Origin: Dysgonomonas mossii DSM 22836
GTDB lineage: Bacteria > Bacteroidota > Bacteroidia > Bacteroidales > Dysgonomonadaceae
Assembly (NCBI RefSeq): GCF_000213575.1
Contig: NZ_GL892006.1
Span: 1-64,000, forward strand
Reading direction: 5' to 3'
Length of the DNA stretch: 64,000 nt
Part shown: positions 35,268-43,072 of the stretch, piece after piece
How the letters are laid out: the number at the start of each line of letters is the position of its first letter
Position numbering within the stretch: position 1 is the first letter of the stretch
The notes under the pieces: model-generated
Database searches by the model: none
What the model was told of the DNA's origin: nothing
The model's input: the letters and a program-made list of their open reading frames with translations, nothing else
Position numbers and translations under genes: made by a program

Positions 35268-35750
35268 ATGAAGAATTTATTTTTATTGTTAATCGTAGCT
35301 ATTACATTTTCTTTATTCTCATCATGTGAAGGACCTGCCGGGCCAATGGGTCCTTCCGGACAAAGTGGACTGGATGGGAAGGATGGTTATGGTACAAATT
35401 GGTACGTAACATCATTTACGATAAAACCCAATGAGTGGAAATTAGTAGGAGATCCGGGTGAACTTAATTCGCATTTCTTTGTAGACAAACCACTAAAAGA
35501 ATTAAGTGACTTCATTTATAAAGAGGGTGCTGTTATTGGATATATTGAAACCGCCAAAGGTGTCAAAAATGGACTTCCTTATGTTTTACATCTAGGGGGA
35601 AAAGATGATAAGGGTGAATTTTTATGGACAGAGACTGCTGATTACGACTTTTATCCGGGTGGAGTCGGATTTTATCTTACATATTCAGATTTCAAGACCG
35701 AATATCGTCCTGATAAAGACAAAACTTTTTACATTGTATTGATGTGGTAA
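35268..35750 (+). CDS. Lipoprotein with a short collagen-like stretch
   Basis: The protein has 160 residues with a lipoprotein signal (Cys20 in LFSSC). Directly after the lipidated Cys come about seven Gly-X-Y triplets (residues 22-42: GPA GPM GPS GQS GLD GKD GYG), then a compact strand-rich domain of about 115 residues (WYVTSFTIKPNEWKLV; FYLTYSDFKTEYRP). Seven triplets are short for a stable triple helix, so they may act as a flexible spacer or help trimerise the domain. I know of no function. It lies 30 nt after the repeat lipoprotein gene, and a long hairpin follows. Confidence 0.8.
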   Translation: MKNLFLLLIVAITFSLFSSCEGPAGPMGPSGQSGLDGKDGYGTNWYVTSFTIKPNEWKLVGDPGELNSHFFVDKPLKELSDFIYKEGAVIGYIETAKGVKNGLPYVLHLGGKDDKGEFLWTETADYDFYPGGVGFYLTYSDFKTEYRPDKDKTFYIVLMW

Positions 35751-35766
35751 ATATTTAAATATTTGA

Positions 35767-35801
35767 TAATTATGGGCTTAATATGTTTAAGCCCATAATT
35801 A
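35767..35801 (+). terminator. 15-bp perfect hairpin after the collagen-like lipoprotein gene
   Basis: TAATTATGGGCTTAA and TTAAGCCCATAATTA pair perfectly around a 5-nt loop. A clear T-tract is missing, so it may act as an mRNA 3'-end stabiliser or a weak terminator. Confidence 0.7.
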
Positions 35802-35959
35802 TATAATAGGGTTAACTATTTAACGATTAATTCACTAAATTGAATCTTTTTATTATCTACCGGGACTATAAAGCATTAAATATAGGATTTAATTACTAAA
35901 TTTGTATCTTATAAAATGAAAATTATTAAGGATAACTTTCTCTGAAAAAGACAAGTAAA

Positions 35960-37444
35960 ATGAGAGTAAATAAAGTCTACCTCTGTTTTATTATATGTTT
36001 GTTTATATTTTCTACATCTGTAAATGCACAGAATGCAGGTCTTGTACGGCAACAGAAAGATAGTATTTTGAAAGATATAACAAATATAGACAGACAACTC
36101 AAGAAGATTTCGAATCGAGATACAACTAAAGGGTTTTCGGCTCCATTAAGAATCGACTCTGCTTATGCACAAGGATTAAATGCAAGCAACCTGCAACCTC
36201 TAAGAGATGAAAAAGGACTGCTTATTCTAAAAAAGGACTGGATGCCATTTGATGATCATGTATCATTTAGAGATACAGTGATTTTTGATCCGGTATTCTT
36301 ACCTATTGTTTTTGATGGAAAGATATTACCGTCAGACATGGACTTCTTATCAAAAAAATCAGAAAGTGATACTAAAAGCGAGTTTCATTTGATATCTCCG
36401 GATAGTACTTTTGCCCCACAACTTGCTAGGGTAAAAGAAATAGAGGCTGAAAGAAGACAATACTACATGAATAACCCTCAAAGGGTTAAATTGAATGCGT
36501 TTCATTTTAAAGACATTCCTCTATTAAAGGAGACTATAGTCGAGAAAAAGAGTATATTCCAAGATTTACTTACAACTGATGACCCAATAGGTATCAATAA
36601 GCCGGAAGTAGAGAAAATACGAATTAAACCGGTGTATTGGATCAGAACAGGGGAACATTCATTGCAGATAAATCAGAATGAGCTTTCTGATAATTGGCAA
36701 AATGGAGGGAATAGCAACTTTAGCATAATTAATTATCATAAGCTAAATGTAAAGTATAAGAAAAACAAGACTAATTTCGAGAATACCTTCGAATGGCGTT
36801 TAAATGTTCAGCGAACACCAGCAGACAAGTTTCACAAAATAAGCATTATTGAAGATTATGTTAGGAATAGTAGCCTCTTTGGAATAACAGCATTTAAAAA
36901 ATGGTCGTACAATATCAACTTAAAGATAGAAACACCAATATTCCAAGGTTATCCGGTAAACAGTGAATCAAGAGTAAGGTCTTTATTCTCTCCTTTAATA
37001 GTCAATTCGGGTATTGGTATGCGATACACTACAGAAAACATATCACCTAAAGATAAATACAAGCGATTAAACTTATCGTTAGAACTATCTCCTGCCTCTA
37101 TAAACTACACTTTAGTTTCTGATAGCATGGTAGATGAAACCAGGTATGGAGTAGATAAAGGAAAGAAAAGCAAACTAGATTTAGGGTCTACTGTGAAGGC
37201 TGATATATCATACTCATTTAACCGATATAATAAATTCACAAGTCGAATTATGTATTTTACAAACTATGAGAAAATACTATTTGAATGTGAAAACAAATAT
37301 ACAATGAACCTAAATAGATTTTTATCAACTTCTATTTATTTCTACTTGCGCTATGACGATGGTGTACCTCCGACTAAAAAAGGAGATTGGGGATATTTTC
37401 AATATAACGAGATGGTAGGTTTTGGACTTACTTATACGTGGTAA
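35960..37444 (+). CDS. DUF3078 protein, probable outer-membrane barrel
   Basis: The protein has 494 residues with a signal peptide (about 1-23, ending VNAQ). A soluble N-terminal part (about 25-215, charged, with some coiled-coil character) precedes a C-terminal strand-rich domain. The DUF3078 hallmark is near 240-255 (NQNELSDNWQNGGNSNFS). The end (YFQYNEMVGFGLTYTW) has the aromatic last residue of an outer-membrane barrel. The family is widespread in Bacteroidota and of unknown role. It stands alone before the tRNA gene. Confidence 0.8.
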   Translation: MRVNKVYLCFIICLFIFSTSVNAQNAGLVRQQKDSILKDITNIDRQLKKISNRDTTKGFSAPLRIDSAYAQGLNASNLQPLRDEKGLLILKKDWMPFDDHVSFRDTVIFDPVFLPIVFDGKILPSDMDFLSKKSESDTKSEFHLISPDSTFAPQLARVKEIEAERRQYYMNNPQRVKLNAFHFKDIPLLKETIVEKKSIFQDLLTTDDPIGINKPEVEKIRIKPVYWIRTGEHSLQINQNELSDNWQNGGNSNFSIINYHKLNVKYKKNKTNFENTFEWRLNVQRTPADKFHKISIIEDYVRNSSLFGITAFKKWSYNINLKIETPIFQGYPVNSESRVRSLFSPLIVNSGIGMRYTTENISPKDKYKRLNLSLELSPASINYTLVSDSMVDETRYGVDKGKKSKLDLGSTVKADISYSFNRYNKFTSRIMYFTNYEKILFECENKYTMNLNRFLSTSIYFYLRYDDGVPPTKKGDWGYFQYNEMVGFGLTYTW

Positions 37445-37524
37445 AATATTTCCTTTTTTAACATCCTTGTAATCAATAAGTAACTCACAAGTATAGAAAT
37501 AATTTATTTATTTACGCGTTTTTA

Positions 37525-37556
37525 TTTGGAATGTTATGATTATTTCTATACTTTTG
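37525..37556 (+). promoter_or_regulatory. Consensus promoter of the tRNA gene
   Basis: TTTG (37525-37528), exactly 20 nt, then TACTTTTG (37549-37556). This perfect Bacteroidota promoter lies 12 nt before the mature tRNA 5' end. Confidence 0.88.
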
Positions 37557-37568
37557 CACTCACAAGAT

Positions 37569-37640
37569 CGCGGGGTGGAGCAGTGGTAGCTCGCCAGGCT
37601 CATAACCTGGAGGTCATCGGTTCGAATCCGGTCTCCGCAA
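37569..37640 (+). tRNA. Initiator tRNA-Met (CAT), CCA not encoded
   Basis: A cloverleaf is readable: acceptor CGCGGGG/CTCCGCA with the C1xA72 mismatch, D-stem GAGC/GCTC with A11:U24, and anticodon loop CTCATAA in stem CCAGG/CCTGG. The T-arm is ATCGG TTCGAAT CCGGT. The C1xA72 mismatch and A11:U24 identify it as the initiator. The anticodon stem has A29:U41 followed by two G:C pairs, instead of the three consecutive G:C pairs typical of initiators. The 3' end reads ACTA, so CCA is added after transcription. Confidence 0.96.
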
Positions 37641-37647
37641 CTAAAAG

Positions 37648-37680
37648 AAAAGCAATCTCATTTGAGGTTGCTTTTTTGTT
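37648..37680 (+). terminator. Terminator after initiator tRNA
   Basis: AAAGCAATCTCA and TGAGGTTGCTTT form a 12-bp stem with one mismatched or wobble pair, followed by TTTT. It begins 8 nt after the tRNA, so this is a single-tRNA unit. Confidence 0.88.
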
Positions 37681-37784
37681 TTATATATTGATTTTGGAAT
37701 ATTTTACAATGCTTGCAAATGTATAATCAGAGAAACCAAGCATTGAAGAATGCAAGAAACATCCAGTCATCATTCGATAGAAAT

Positions 37785-38288
37785 CTAATACTTTGAAATT
37801 TTTGTTTTTCTTCTCAATAAATTATACAACTTCTCTGTTGAAAGTGATATTGTAGTCCAATTGCCAACGGAATTATATTTACATAGTTGAGTTGCACTCC
37901 CTGTACTAAATCCAATAGAAATATTACCTACATAGCAGGTCGCGAATTGTTCTGTATAAACAGGATTTGTTACAATATCGTAGATATAATAAAACACTGA
38001 ATCTTTCTCTTGTTCTGTTATGTCAAAATATTCTTGTCCTCTATTTATAGGCTCATATTCGATGACAGATTCATTGATTCTTACCTCTTTAAGGTCACAT
38101 GTATCTCGAACTCCATAATTCTCATATTTATCAATAACTATTACCTGATTTTGAGATTCAATTCTAAGAGTTTTCCAACATATAGATTTTTTTTCTCTAT
38201 TCCCTATCATTGATTGATCTTGATTTTTTTTACAAGATATTAGTATAAAAATAAGCATAAAGATAGATGGCAACAATACAGTTCTCAT
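37785..38288 (-). CDS. Hypothetical lipoprotein
   Basis: The 167-residue protein has a lipoprotein signal (Cys19 in FILISCKK). The mature part is mixed alpha/beta with four cysteines beyond the lipidated one (Cys37 in SICWK, Cys64 in RDTCDLKE, Cys117 in ATCYVGN, Cys136 in TQLCKYN) that could form disulfides in the periplasm. No family is recognised. It stands alone, and its composition is like that of its neighbours. Confidence 0.65.
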   Translation of the reverse strand: MRTVLLPSIFMLIFILISCKKNQDQSMIGNREKKSICWKTLRIESQNQVIVIDKYENYGVRDTCDLKEVRINESVIEYEPINRGQEYFDITEQEKDSVFYYIYDIVTNPVYTEQFATCYVGNISIGFSTGSATQLCKYNSVGNWTTISLSTEKLYNLLRRKTKISKY

Positions 38289-38432
38289 ATCATATTATTT
38301 ATATCATATAGAGTCTCAATCTGGAATAATTCCATAACAATCACCCTCAATTCCCAAACAAATCACTTTTATAGTCTAACAAAGCATTCAATAAGAAACA
38401 GAAAGGACTAAGACTTTTCATAATAACTGGCA

Positions 38433-38470
38433 TAAAAACAAAAAAGGAAGCTAAAAAGCTTCCTTTATAT
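38433..38470 (-). terminator. Terminator after the ferredoxin gene
   Basis: AAAGGAAGCT and AGCTTCCTTT (38443-38466) form a 10-bp stem. On the minus strand a run of Ts follows (TTTTTTGTTTTTATG). It lies about 27 nt after the ferredoxin stop. Confidence 0.88.
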
Positions 38471-38492
38471 TTTGTTATCCTGATAATTCTAA

Positions 38493-38660
38493 TTAAGCAG
38501 GATGAATTGCTTCAGTTGGACAAGCATCAGCACAAGTACCACAGTCAGTACATGCATCTGGATCAATTTTGTAGATGTCTCCCTCTGATATTGCATTTAC
38601 CGGACATTCATCGATGCAAGTACCGCAAGCAATACAATCTTCATTAATAACGTAAGCCAT
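38493..38660 (-). CDS. 2[4Fe-4S] ferredoxin (55 residues)
   Basis: This small clostridial-type ferredoxin of 55 residues has two complete cluster motifs: CIACGTCIDECP (Cys9, 12, 15, 19) and CTDCGTCADACP (Cys37, 40, 43, 47). It is a low-potential electron carrier, for example for pyruvate:ferredoxin oxidoreductase or hydrogenase. The start MAYVINEDC and the length are typical. The gene is isolated, with its own -7 box (TATATTTG on the minus strand, 38700-38707) and a strong terminator, suggesting a general, well-expressed ferredoxin. Confidence 0.95.
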   Translation of the reverse strand: MAYVINEDCIACGTCIDECPVNAISEGDIYKIDPDACTDCGTCADACPTEAIHPA

Positions 38661-38699
38661 GATTTTTGTTTTTTAATATTATTACTAACTTTGATTTGG

Positions 38700-38707
38700 C
38701 AAATATA
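38700..38707 (-). promoter_or_regulatory. -7 box (TATATTTG) of the ferredoxin gene
   Basis: On the minus strand TATATTTG lies 40 nt before the ferredoxin ATG. TTTTAG at the expected -33 distance is a weak match. Confidence 0.5.
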
Positions 38708-38944
38708 ATGAGTTTTTTCTGTATCTAAAATAGATAGGATTAGATATTATTAATATTTATATTGTTTATATCTATTTATCAAAGACTCGATCAATATTAT
38801 TTACCTGGCAATAAACTCATTATGAATAGTTTTTGTTTTGCATCAATAAAATCAAGAACTTGTTATTTTTACGCTTTCTAGATTAAATCATGCTATTTGC
38901 AATAACTAACAGCAAATTACGTTATTAGAAATAAATACTGAATT

Positions 38945-39658
38945 TTGAAACAACATAAATTAATACTATTATACTTATCTCTTATTGTCCTGTTTGGTAT
39001 TAATATACAGGCACAGACTCGTAAACCGCAAAACCTGCCTTTTGCAGATCAAAAGATGTATCATTTGGGTTTCATGGTTGGATTCCAAGCACAAGACCTA
39101 ATTATATCACATTCGGGCTATGTGGGAGATAATGGTGAAGCTTGGTTTACGGAAATACCGTCCTATTCGGTAGGGTTTAGTGTAGGTATGATAGCCGACA
39201 GATATTTGAATCAATATTTCAATCTGCGGGCCACACCTTCTCTACATTTCGGGGAAAGGCGTTTTGTTTTTAAAGAGCAAACCTCCGGCATAGAATACGA
39301 ATCAGCCTTGAGGAGTAATTATTTAACGTTACCTCTTTATCTCAAGTTTAGCCCCGATCGTACAGGGAATTTCAGACCTTACCTGCTTGCTGGAGCATAC
39401 GCAGCTTTAAATATCGGACAAAAGAAGAATGATATCCTTCGCTTTAAGTCTATGGACTATGGTTTGGAGTTTGGCGTTGGGTGCAATTTGTACCTACCGT
39501 TATTCAAACTATGCCCTGAACTAAAATTTTCGTTCGGACTGGCTGATGTCGTTAATAAAGACAGGTCAGATTTGTCTGATAAAGATTTAATTAAATATAC
39601 CCAAGCGATTTCATCGGGAAAAACACGAATGATATCACTTGTATTTAACTTTGAATAA
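38945..39658 (+). CDS. PorT-like outer-membrane beta-barrel protein, TTG start
   Basis: The 237-residue protein has a signal peptide (about 1-24, ending IQAQ) and an eight-strand-like barrel with the PorT-family layout (YHLGFMVGFQAQDLIISHSG, GFSVGMIADRYLNQYFNLRATPSLHFGER, YLTLPLYLKF, FRPYLLAGAYAA). PorT proper is a component of the type IX secretion system, but PorT-like barrels also exist outside it; no other T9SS gene is in this window, so I do not call it porT. The reading frame is closed by TGA just upstream of the TTG at 38945, and no ATG precedes the signal peptide, so a TTG start is required. It ends SLVFNFE. Confidence 0.78.
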   Translation: MKQHKLILLYLSLIVLFGINIQAQTRKPQNLPFADQKMYHLGFMVGFQAQDLIISHSGYVGDNGEAWFTEIPSYSVGFSVGMIADRYLNQYFNLRATPSLHFGERRFVFKEQTSGIEYESALRSNYLTLPLYLKFSPDRTGNFRPYLLAGAYAALNIGQKKNDILRFKSMDYGLEFGVGCNLYLPLFKLCPELKFSFGLADVVNKDRSDLSDKDLIKYTQAISSGKTRMISLVFNFE

Positions 39659-39720
39659 TAGAGCGATCTTTTTTGATCATAATCGCTATACCTATCTTCT
39701 ATATAGAAGATTCTTTGGAA

Positions 39721-40080
39721 ATGAACACTACTGAAAAAAAGACCATCGGAAAGATGATTTACTTGTACTGTAAAGATAAACACGGTACAAGCCATGCCTT
39801 ATGCTCGTCTTGCGCCGAACTGAATAATTACGCACAAAGAAAGTTAACGAAATGCATATTTGGTGAGGATAAACCTACATGCCAAAACTGTAAAGTTCAT
39901 TGCTATAGTTCGGAAATGAGAGAAAGAATAAAAGAAATCATGAAGTACTCGGGTCCACGAATGCTACTTCGCAATCCTATTTTAGCAACTAAGCATTTGA
40001 TCAAAGGATTGAGATCTCCTAAGAAAGCTTATCCAAAAAAACACGATTCGTACAGCTCAAAAGATAATAATCTAAAATAG
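39721..40080 (+). CDS. Nitrous-oxide-stimulated-promoter family protein (Cys-rich)
   Basis: The 119-residue protein matches this small family: [66 protein letters not shown]. Seven cysteines (17, 28, 31, 45, 54, 57, 61) and His60 suggest a metal or Fe-S site. The name comes from a promoter-linked gene in denitrifiers and says little about function. I start at 39721; a further upstream ATG adds 16 hydrophobic residues not typical of the family. Its last 62 nt overlap the end of aroC on the opposite strand. It is 62 nt after the PorT-like gene. Confidence 0.85.
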   Translation: MNTTEKKTIGKMIYLYCKDKHGTSHALCSSCAELNNYAQRKLTKCIFGEDKPTCQNCKVHCYSSEMRERIKEIMKYSGPRMLLRNPILATKHLIKGLRSPKKAYPKKHDSYSSKDNNLK

Positions 40081-41107
40081 TCATCGCCGCCATAGCCTCA
40101 ACAATTGGTACTGCACGAGGTAGAACACAAGCGTCGTGACGTCCACGAGCCTTAAGGTCTGTACTATCTCCATCTTTATTTACAGTCTCCTGATGCATCA
40201 AAATTGTTGCCACAGGTTTGAAAGCTACACGAAAATAAATATCTTGTCCGTTTGATATTCCACCTTGTATACCGCCCGAATGGTTTGTCTTGGTTCCTAT
40301 CTTACCATTATCGTTATAGAATACATCATTGACCTCCGATCCTCTGTGATTGACATCAAATCCATCGCCGTATTCAAACCCTTTCACCGCATTTATGCCA
40401 AGCATAGCATTCCCTAAAGCGGCATGTAACTTATTAAATACAGGCTCTCCTAATCCTACAGGAGCACCCTTTATAACGCACGAAATAACGCCGCCAATAG
40501 TATCTCCTTTCGACTTAACCTCTTCGATAAGTTCTATCATCAACTGCGCTTTCTCCGGATCGGGACAACGTACAGGTGTAGATTCTATAAGTGACAGATC
40601 ATAATCCTTGTATAGTTTTTCGAGCTTTATATGTCCTACTTGCGAAGTATAAGCCAATATTTCCACTCCTAATTGTTTCAACGCAAGCTTAGCTAATGCC
40701 CCGCCTACACAACGAGCAATAGTTTCGCGGGCCGACGACCTGCCTCCTCCACGGTGATCACGTATACCATACTTCTGAGAATATGTATAGTCTGCATGAG
40801 AAGGACGATAAATATCTTTCAGGTTGTCGTAATCTGACGAATGCTGGTTATTATTTCGAATAAGAAATCCTATCGGTACTCCGGTTGTTTTACCATCATA
40901 TATACCCGACAAGAACTCTACTTCATCTGCTTCTTTGCGAGGAGTCGTTATCTTAGATTGTCCCGGGCGACGGCGATTTAGTTCATTTTGTATAAACTCC
41001 ATATCTACGGTTATCCCTGCCGGGCAACCATCAATAACTCCACCGATACCAGCACCATGAGACTCTCCATAAGAAGTAAGTCTGAATATATTTCCAAAAG
41101 TATTCAT
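40019..41107 (-). CDS. aroC: Chorismate synthase
   Basis: This 362-residue FMN-dependent enzyme makes chorismate from EPSP, the last step of the shikimate pathway toward aromatic amino acids, folate and menaquinone. Signatures are [25 protein letters not shown], the [11 protein letters not shown] and [13 protein letters not shown] stretch, and the C-terminal [18 protein letters not shown]. The 3' end overlaps the end of the convergent Cys-rich gene by 62 nt. The C-terminal residues [14 protein letters not shown] are a normal tail. A TAATTTTG box lies about 27 nt upstream of the start. Confidence 0.97.
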   Translation of the reverse strand: MNTFGNIFRLTSYGESHGAGIGGVIDGCPAGITVDMEFIQNELNRRRPGQSKITTPRKEADEVEFLSGIYDGKTTGVPIGFLIRNNNQHSSDYDNLKDIYRPSHADYTYSQKYGIRDHRGGGRSSARETIARCVGGALAKLALKQLGVEILAYTSQVGHIKLEKLYKDYDLSLIESTPVRCPDPEKAQLMIELIEEVKSKGDTIGGVISCVIKGAPVGLGEPVFNKLHAALGNAMLGINAVKGFEYGDGFDVNHRGSEVNDVFYNDNGKIGTKTNHSGGIQGGISNGQDIYFRVAFKPVATILMHQETVNKDGDSTDLKARGRHDACVLPRAVPIVEAMAAMTILDYYLLSCTNRVFLDKLS

Positions 41108-41250
41108 CGATAATCTTAAATATGATAATAATACAAAATTACATGAAATAATTTAATAATCGAGCAGATATATTAAAAGAGGGCAATTTCCCTTTTCTAA
41201 AATGAAAGAAGAAACACCCTCTTATTTTCTATATATTGAAGATAGTTTTC

Positions 41251-41601
41251 TTAGTTTTCTTTATTCTCATCCATCCTCAACACCTTTTTGTCTTCGTTCA
41301 GATAACAATTGACTGTATCATTGATATTATATATCCTATAACTGTTGTCATAAGACCATGTACCCTGAATGTATACCCGCAATAAGTAAGCCTCATCAGG
41401 TTTCTGACGTTTTTCTTTGGCTATTTTTTCGTACGATATCGGCTTAAAGTATTCCACTTTGGTTATAGTCCCATTATCTGCATCCCTGTACCTCATATGC
41501 TGCCTTACAGCATCACCCATTTTCTCCAGATTGTTTTGATAACTCAAATTACAAGAAGTCAATCCGATAGACAATAATAAAAAGAATATGTACTTTTTCA
41601 T
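41251..41601 (-). CDS. Small hypothetical lipoprotein
   Basis: The 116-residue protein has a lipoprotein signal (Cys17 in IGLTSC). The mature part is short, with one predicted helix after the Cys and several strands (TKVEYFKPISYEK, AYLLRVYIQGTWSYDNSYRIY). No family is recognised. It stands alone between aroC and dgkA. Confidence 0.65.
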   Translation of the reverse strand: MKKYIFFLLLSIGLTSCNLSYQNNLEKMGDAVRQHMRYRDADNGTITKVEYFKPISYEKIAKEKRQKPDEAYLLRVYIQGTWSYDNSYRIYNINDTVNCYLNEDKKVLRMDENKEN

Positions 41602-41760
41602 ATTTTTCAGATTTTGTTATTCAAAATTACAGAAACCGAATATCAGAAACAAATAAAAAGCAAAAGTTATTTGCCAAAAAGAAGCAGGAACTGTCTTTTT
41701 ATCATTTTTTTGTTACTAAATTAGCGATTCAAATGTATTCCAATTTAAGGGTTGCCTGAA

Positions 41761-42150
41761 ATGAGCAAAAAAGGTTCGGAGAAATTTTCGCTAAAAAAGC
41801 GTTCTAAATCGGCTTTATATGCACTAAACGGTTTGAGAGTATTATTTTTGGAAGAGCATAATTCCCGTATACATATAGCTATTGTAATAGTTGTAGTTAC
41901 GGCTGGATTTCTTTTGAAAATATCAAATACAGAATGGCTTGTTATATGTATTCTGATAGCGTTAGTTTTTAGCCTAGAGATAATAAATTCTGCCATCGAG
42001 AATATATGTGATTATATATCACCTCAGTGGAGCGAAGTTATAAAAAAAGTAAAAGACCTTGCCGCAGCTGCAGTTTTTGTATCGTCTGTAATATCTGTCA
42101 TCTGCGGAGCTATTATTTTCTTACCCAAATTGTATAATTTATTTACATAA
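41761..42150 (+). CDS. dgkA: Diacylglycerol kinase (DgkA-type membrane kinase)
   Basis: The protein has 129 residues with three membrane helices (about 40-55, 60-78 and 99-122). DgkA phosphorylates diacylglycerol, or undecaprenol in some bacteria, to recycle membrane lipids. The conserved core is present: SALYALNGLRVLFLEEHNSRIH (catalytic-site Glu), then SLEIINSAIENICD with the metal/ATP-binding acidic residues. The start is ATG 41761; a TTG three codons upstream is less likely. It is followed 45 nt later by the lipoprotein phosphodiesterase gene. Confidence 0.93.
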   Translation: MSKKGSEKFSLKKRSKSALYALNGLRVLFLEEHNSRIHIAIVIVVVTAGFLLKISNTEWLVICILIALVFSLEIINSAIENICDYISPQWSEVIKKVKDLAAAAVFVSSVISVICGAIIFLPKLYNLFT

Positions 42151-42195
42151 ATTTCAAATACCAATAAATAGTTTCATTCAGTTAACGTTCTTAAA

Positions 42196-43053
42196 ATGAA
42201 AAAATTAATTTACTTATTACTACCCTCTCTACTTTTCATATCATCCTGTAAAACAAAACCTTTAGAGCTGAATGTTATGACATTCAATATTCGTTTGGAT
42301 GTTCCCAGCGACAGTCTTAACAGCTGGCAATACAGAAAAGACAATGCCGCTGAAATGGTTCGGATGAATGATGTTGATATACTCGGCATGCAAGAAGTTT
42401 TATTGAACCAGATGAACGACCTAAAAGAACGCCTGCCGCAATACACAGCAATAGGTGTAGGACGTGAAGATGGTGCAGACAAAGGAGAATTCAGCCCTAT
42501 TTTCTATAAAAAAGATAGATTCTCGGCTATAGAGTCCGGCACATTCTGGGTAAGCGAAACTCCAGAATTAGCAGGTTCTAAGGGTTGGGATGCATCATAC
42601 ATACGTGTGGCAACATGGGCCATCCTAAAAGAAAAAGCTACGGGTAAAGAAATATTTGCTATTAATACACACCTTGATAACGATGGGTCGATTGCCCGCA
42701 AAGAAGGCGGGAACTTACTATTAAAGAAAGCTGAAGAGCTGGGAAAAGGTCTGCCGATAGTACTTACAGGAGACTTTAATGATACTCCGCAATCGGAAGC
42801 GATTAAAAATATTACAGATGCATCAAAGACCAATCACTTGTTAGACAGTAAAACGATTGCTCTAAAAACATCAGGTACAGACTGGACATTCCATAACTTT
42901 GGCAGACTAGCTGAAAGCGAACGTCCTCTAATTGATTATATATTTGTAAGTAAACAAATAAAGGTACAAGATTATGCAGTCTTGCCCGACACCTTAAACG
43001 GAACTTTCGTCTCCGATCATAAGGCGGTACTTTCTAAACTAATTATAGAATAA
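42196..43053 (+). CDS. Lipoprotein endonuclease/exonuclease/phosphatase-fold enzyme
   Basis: The 285-residue protein has a lipoprotein signal (Cys18 in LFISSCKT) and an EEP (DNase I-like) domain. Motifs are VMTFNIRLD, DILGMQEV (metal Glu), FAINTHLDNDG (His/Asp), VLTGDFNDTP and FVSDHKAVL (catalytic His). It is probably a periplasmic phosphodiesterase; nucleic acid, sphingomyelin-type or other phosphoester substrates are possible. It may form one transcript with the M16 peptidase gene 19 nt downstream. Confidence 0.9.
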   Translation: MKKLIYLLLPSLLFISSCKTKPLELNVMTFNIRLDVPSDSLNSWQYRKDNAAEMVRMNDVDILGMQEVLLNQMNDLKERLPQYTAIGVGREDGADKGEFSPIFYKKDRFSAIESGTFWVSETPELAGSKGWDASYIRVATWAILKEKATGKEIFAINTHLDNDGSIARKEGGNLLLKKAEELGKGLPIVLTGDFNDTPQSEAIKNITDASKTNHLLDSKTIALKTSGTDWTFHNFGRLAESERPLIDYIFVSKQIKVQDYAVLPDTLNGTFVSDHKAVLSKLIIE

Positions 43054-43072
43054 CACTTTAAACATTAATAAT

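Noticed and set aside
37707-37745. CAATGCTTG / CAAGCATTG inverted repeat
   Set aside because: A 9-bp repeat with a 21-nt loop and no T-tract in AT-rich DNA is within chance; no link to a gene end.
38945-39658. Calling the barrel porT of a type IX secretion system
   Set aside because: No other T9SS gene or T9SS C-terminal sorting domain is visible in the window; only family resemblance is supported.
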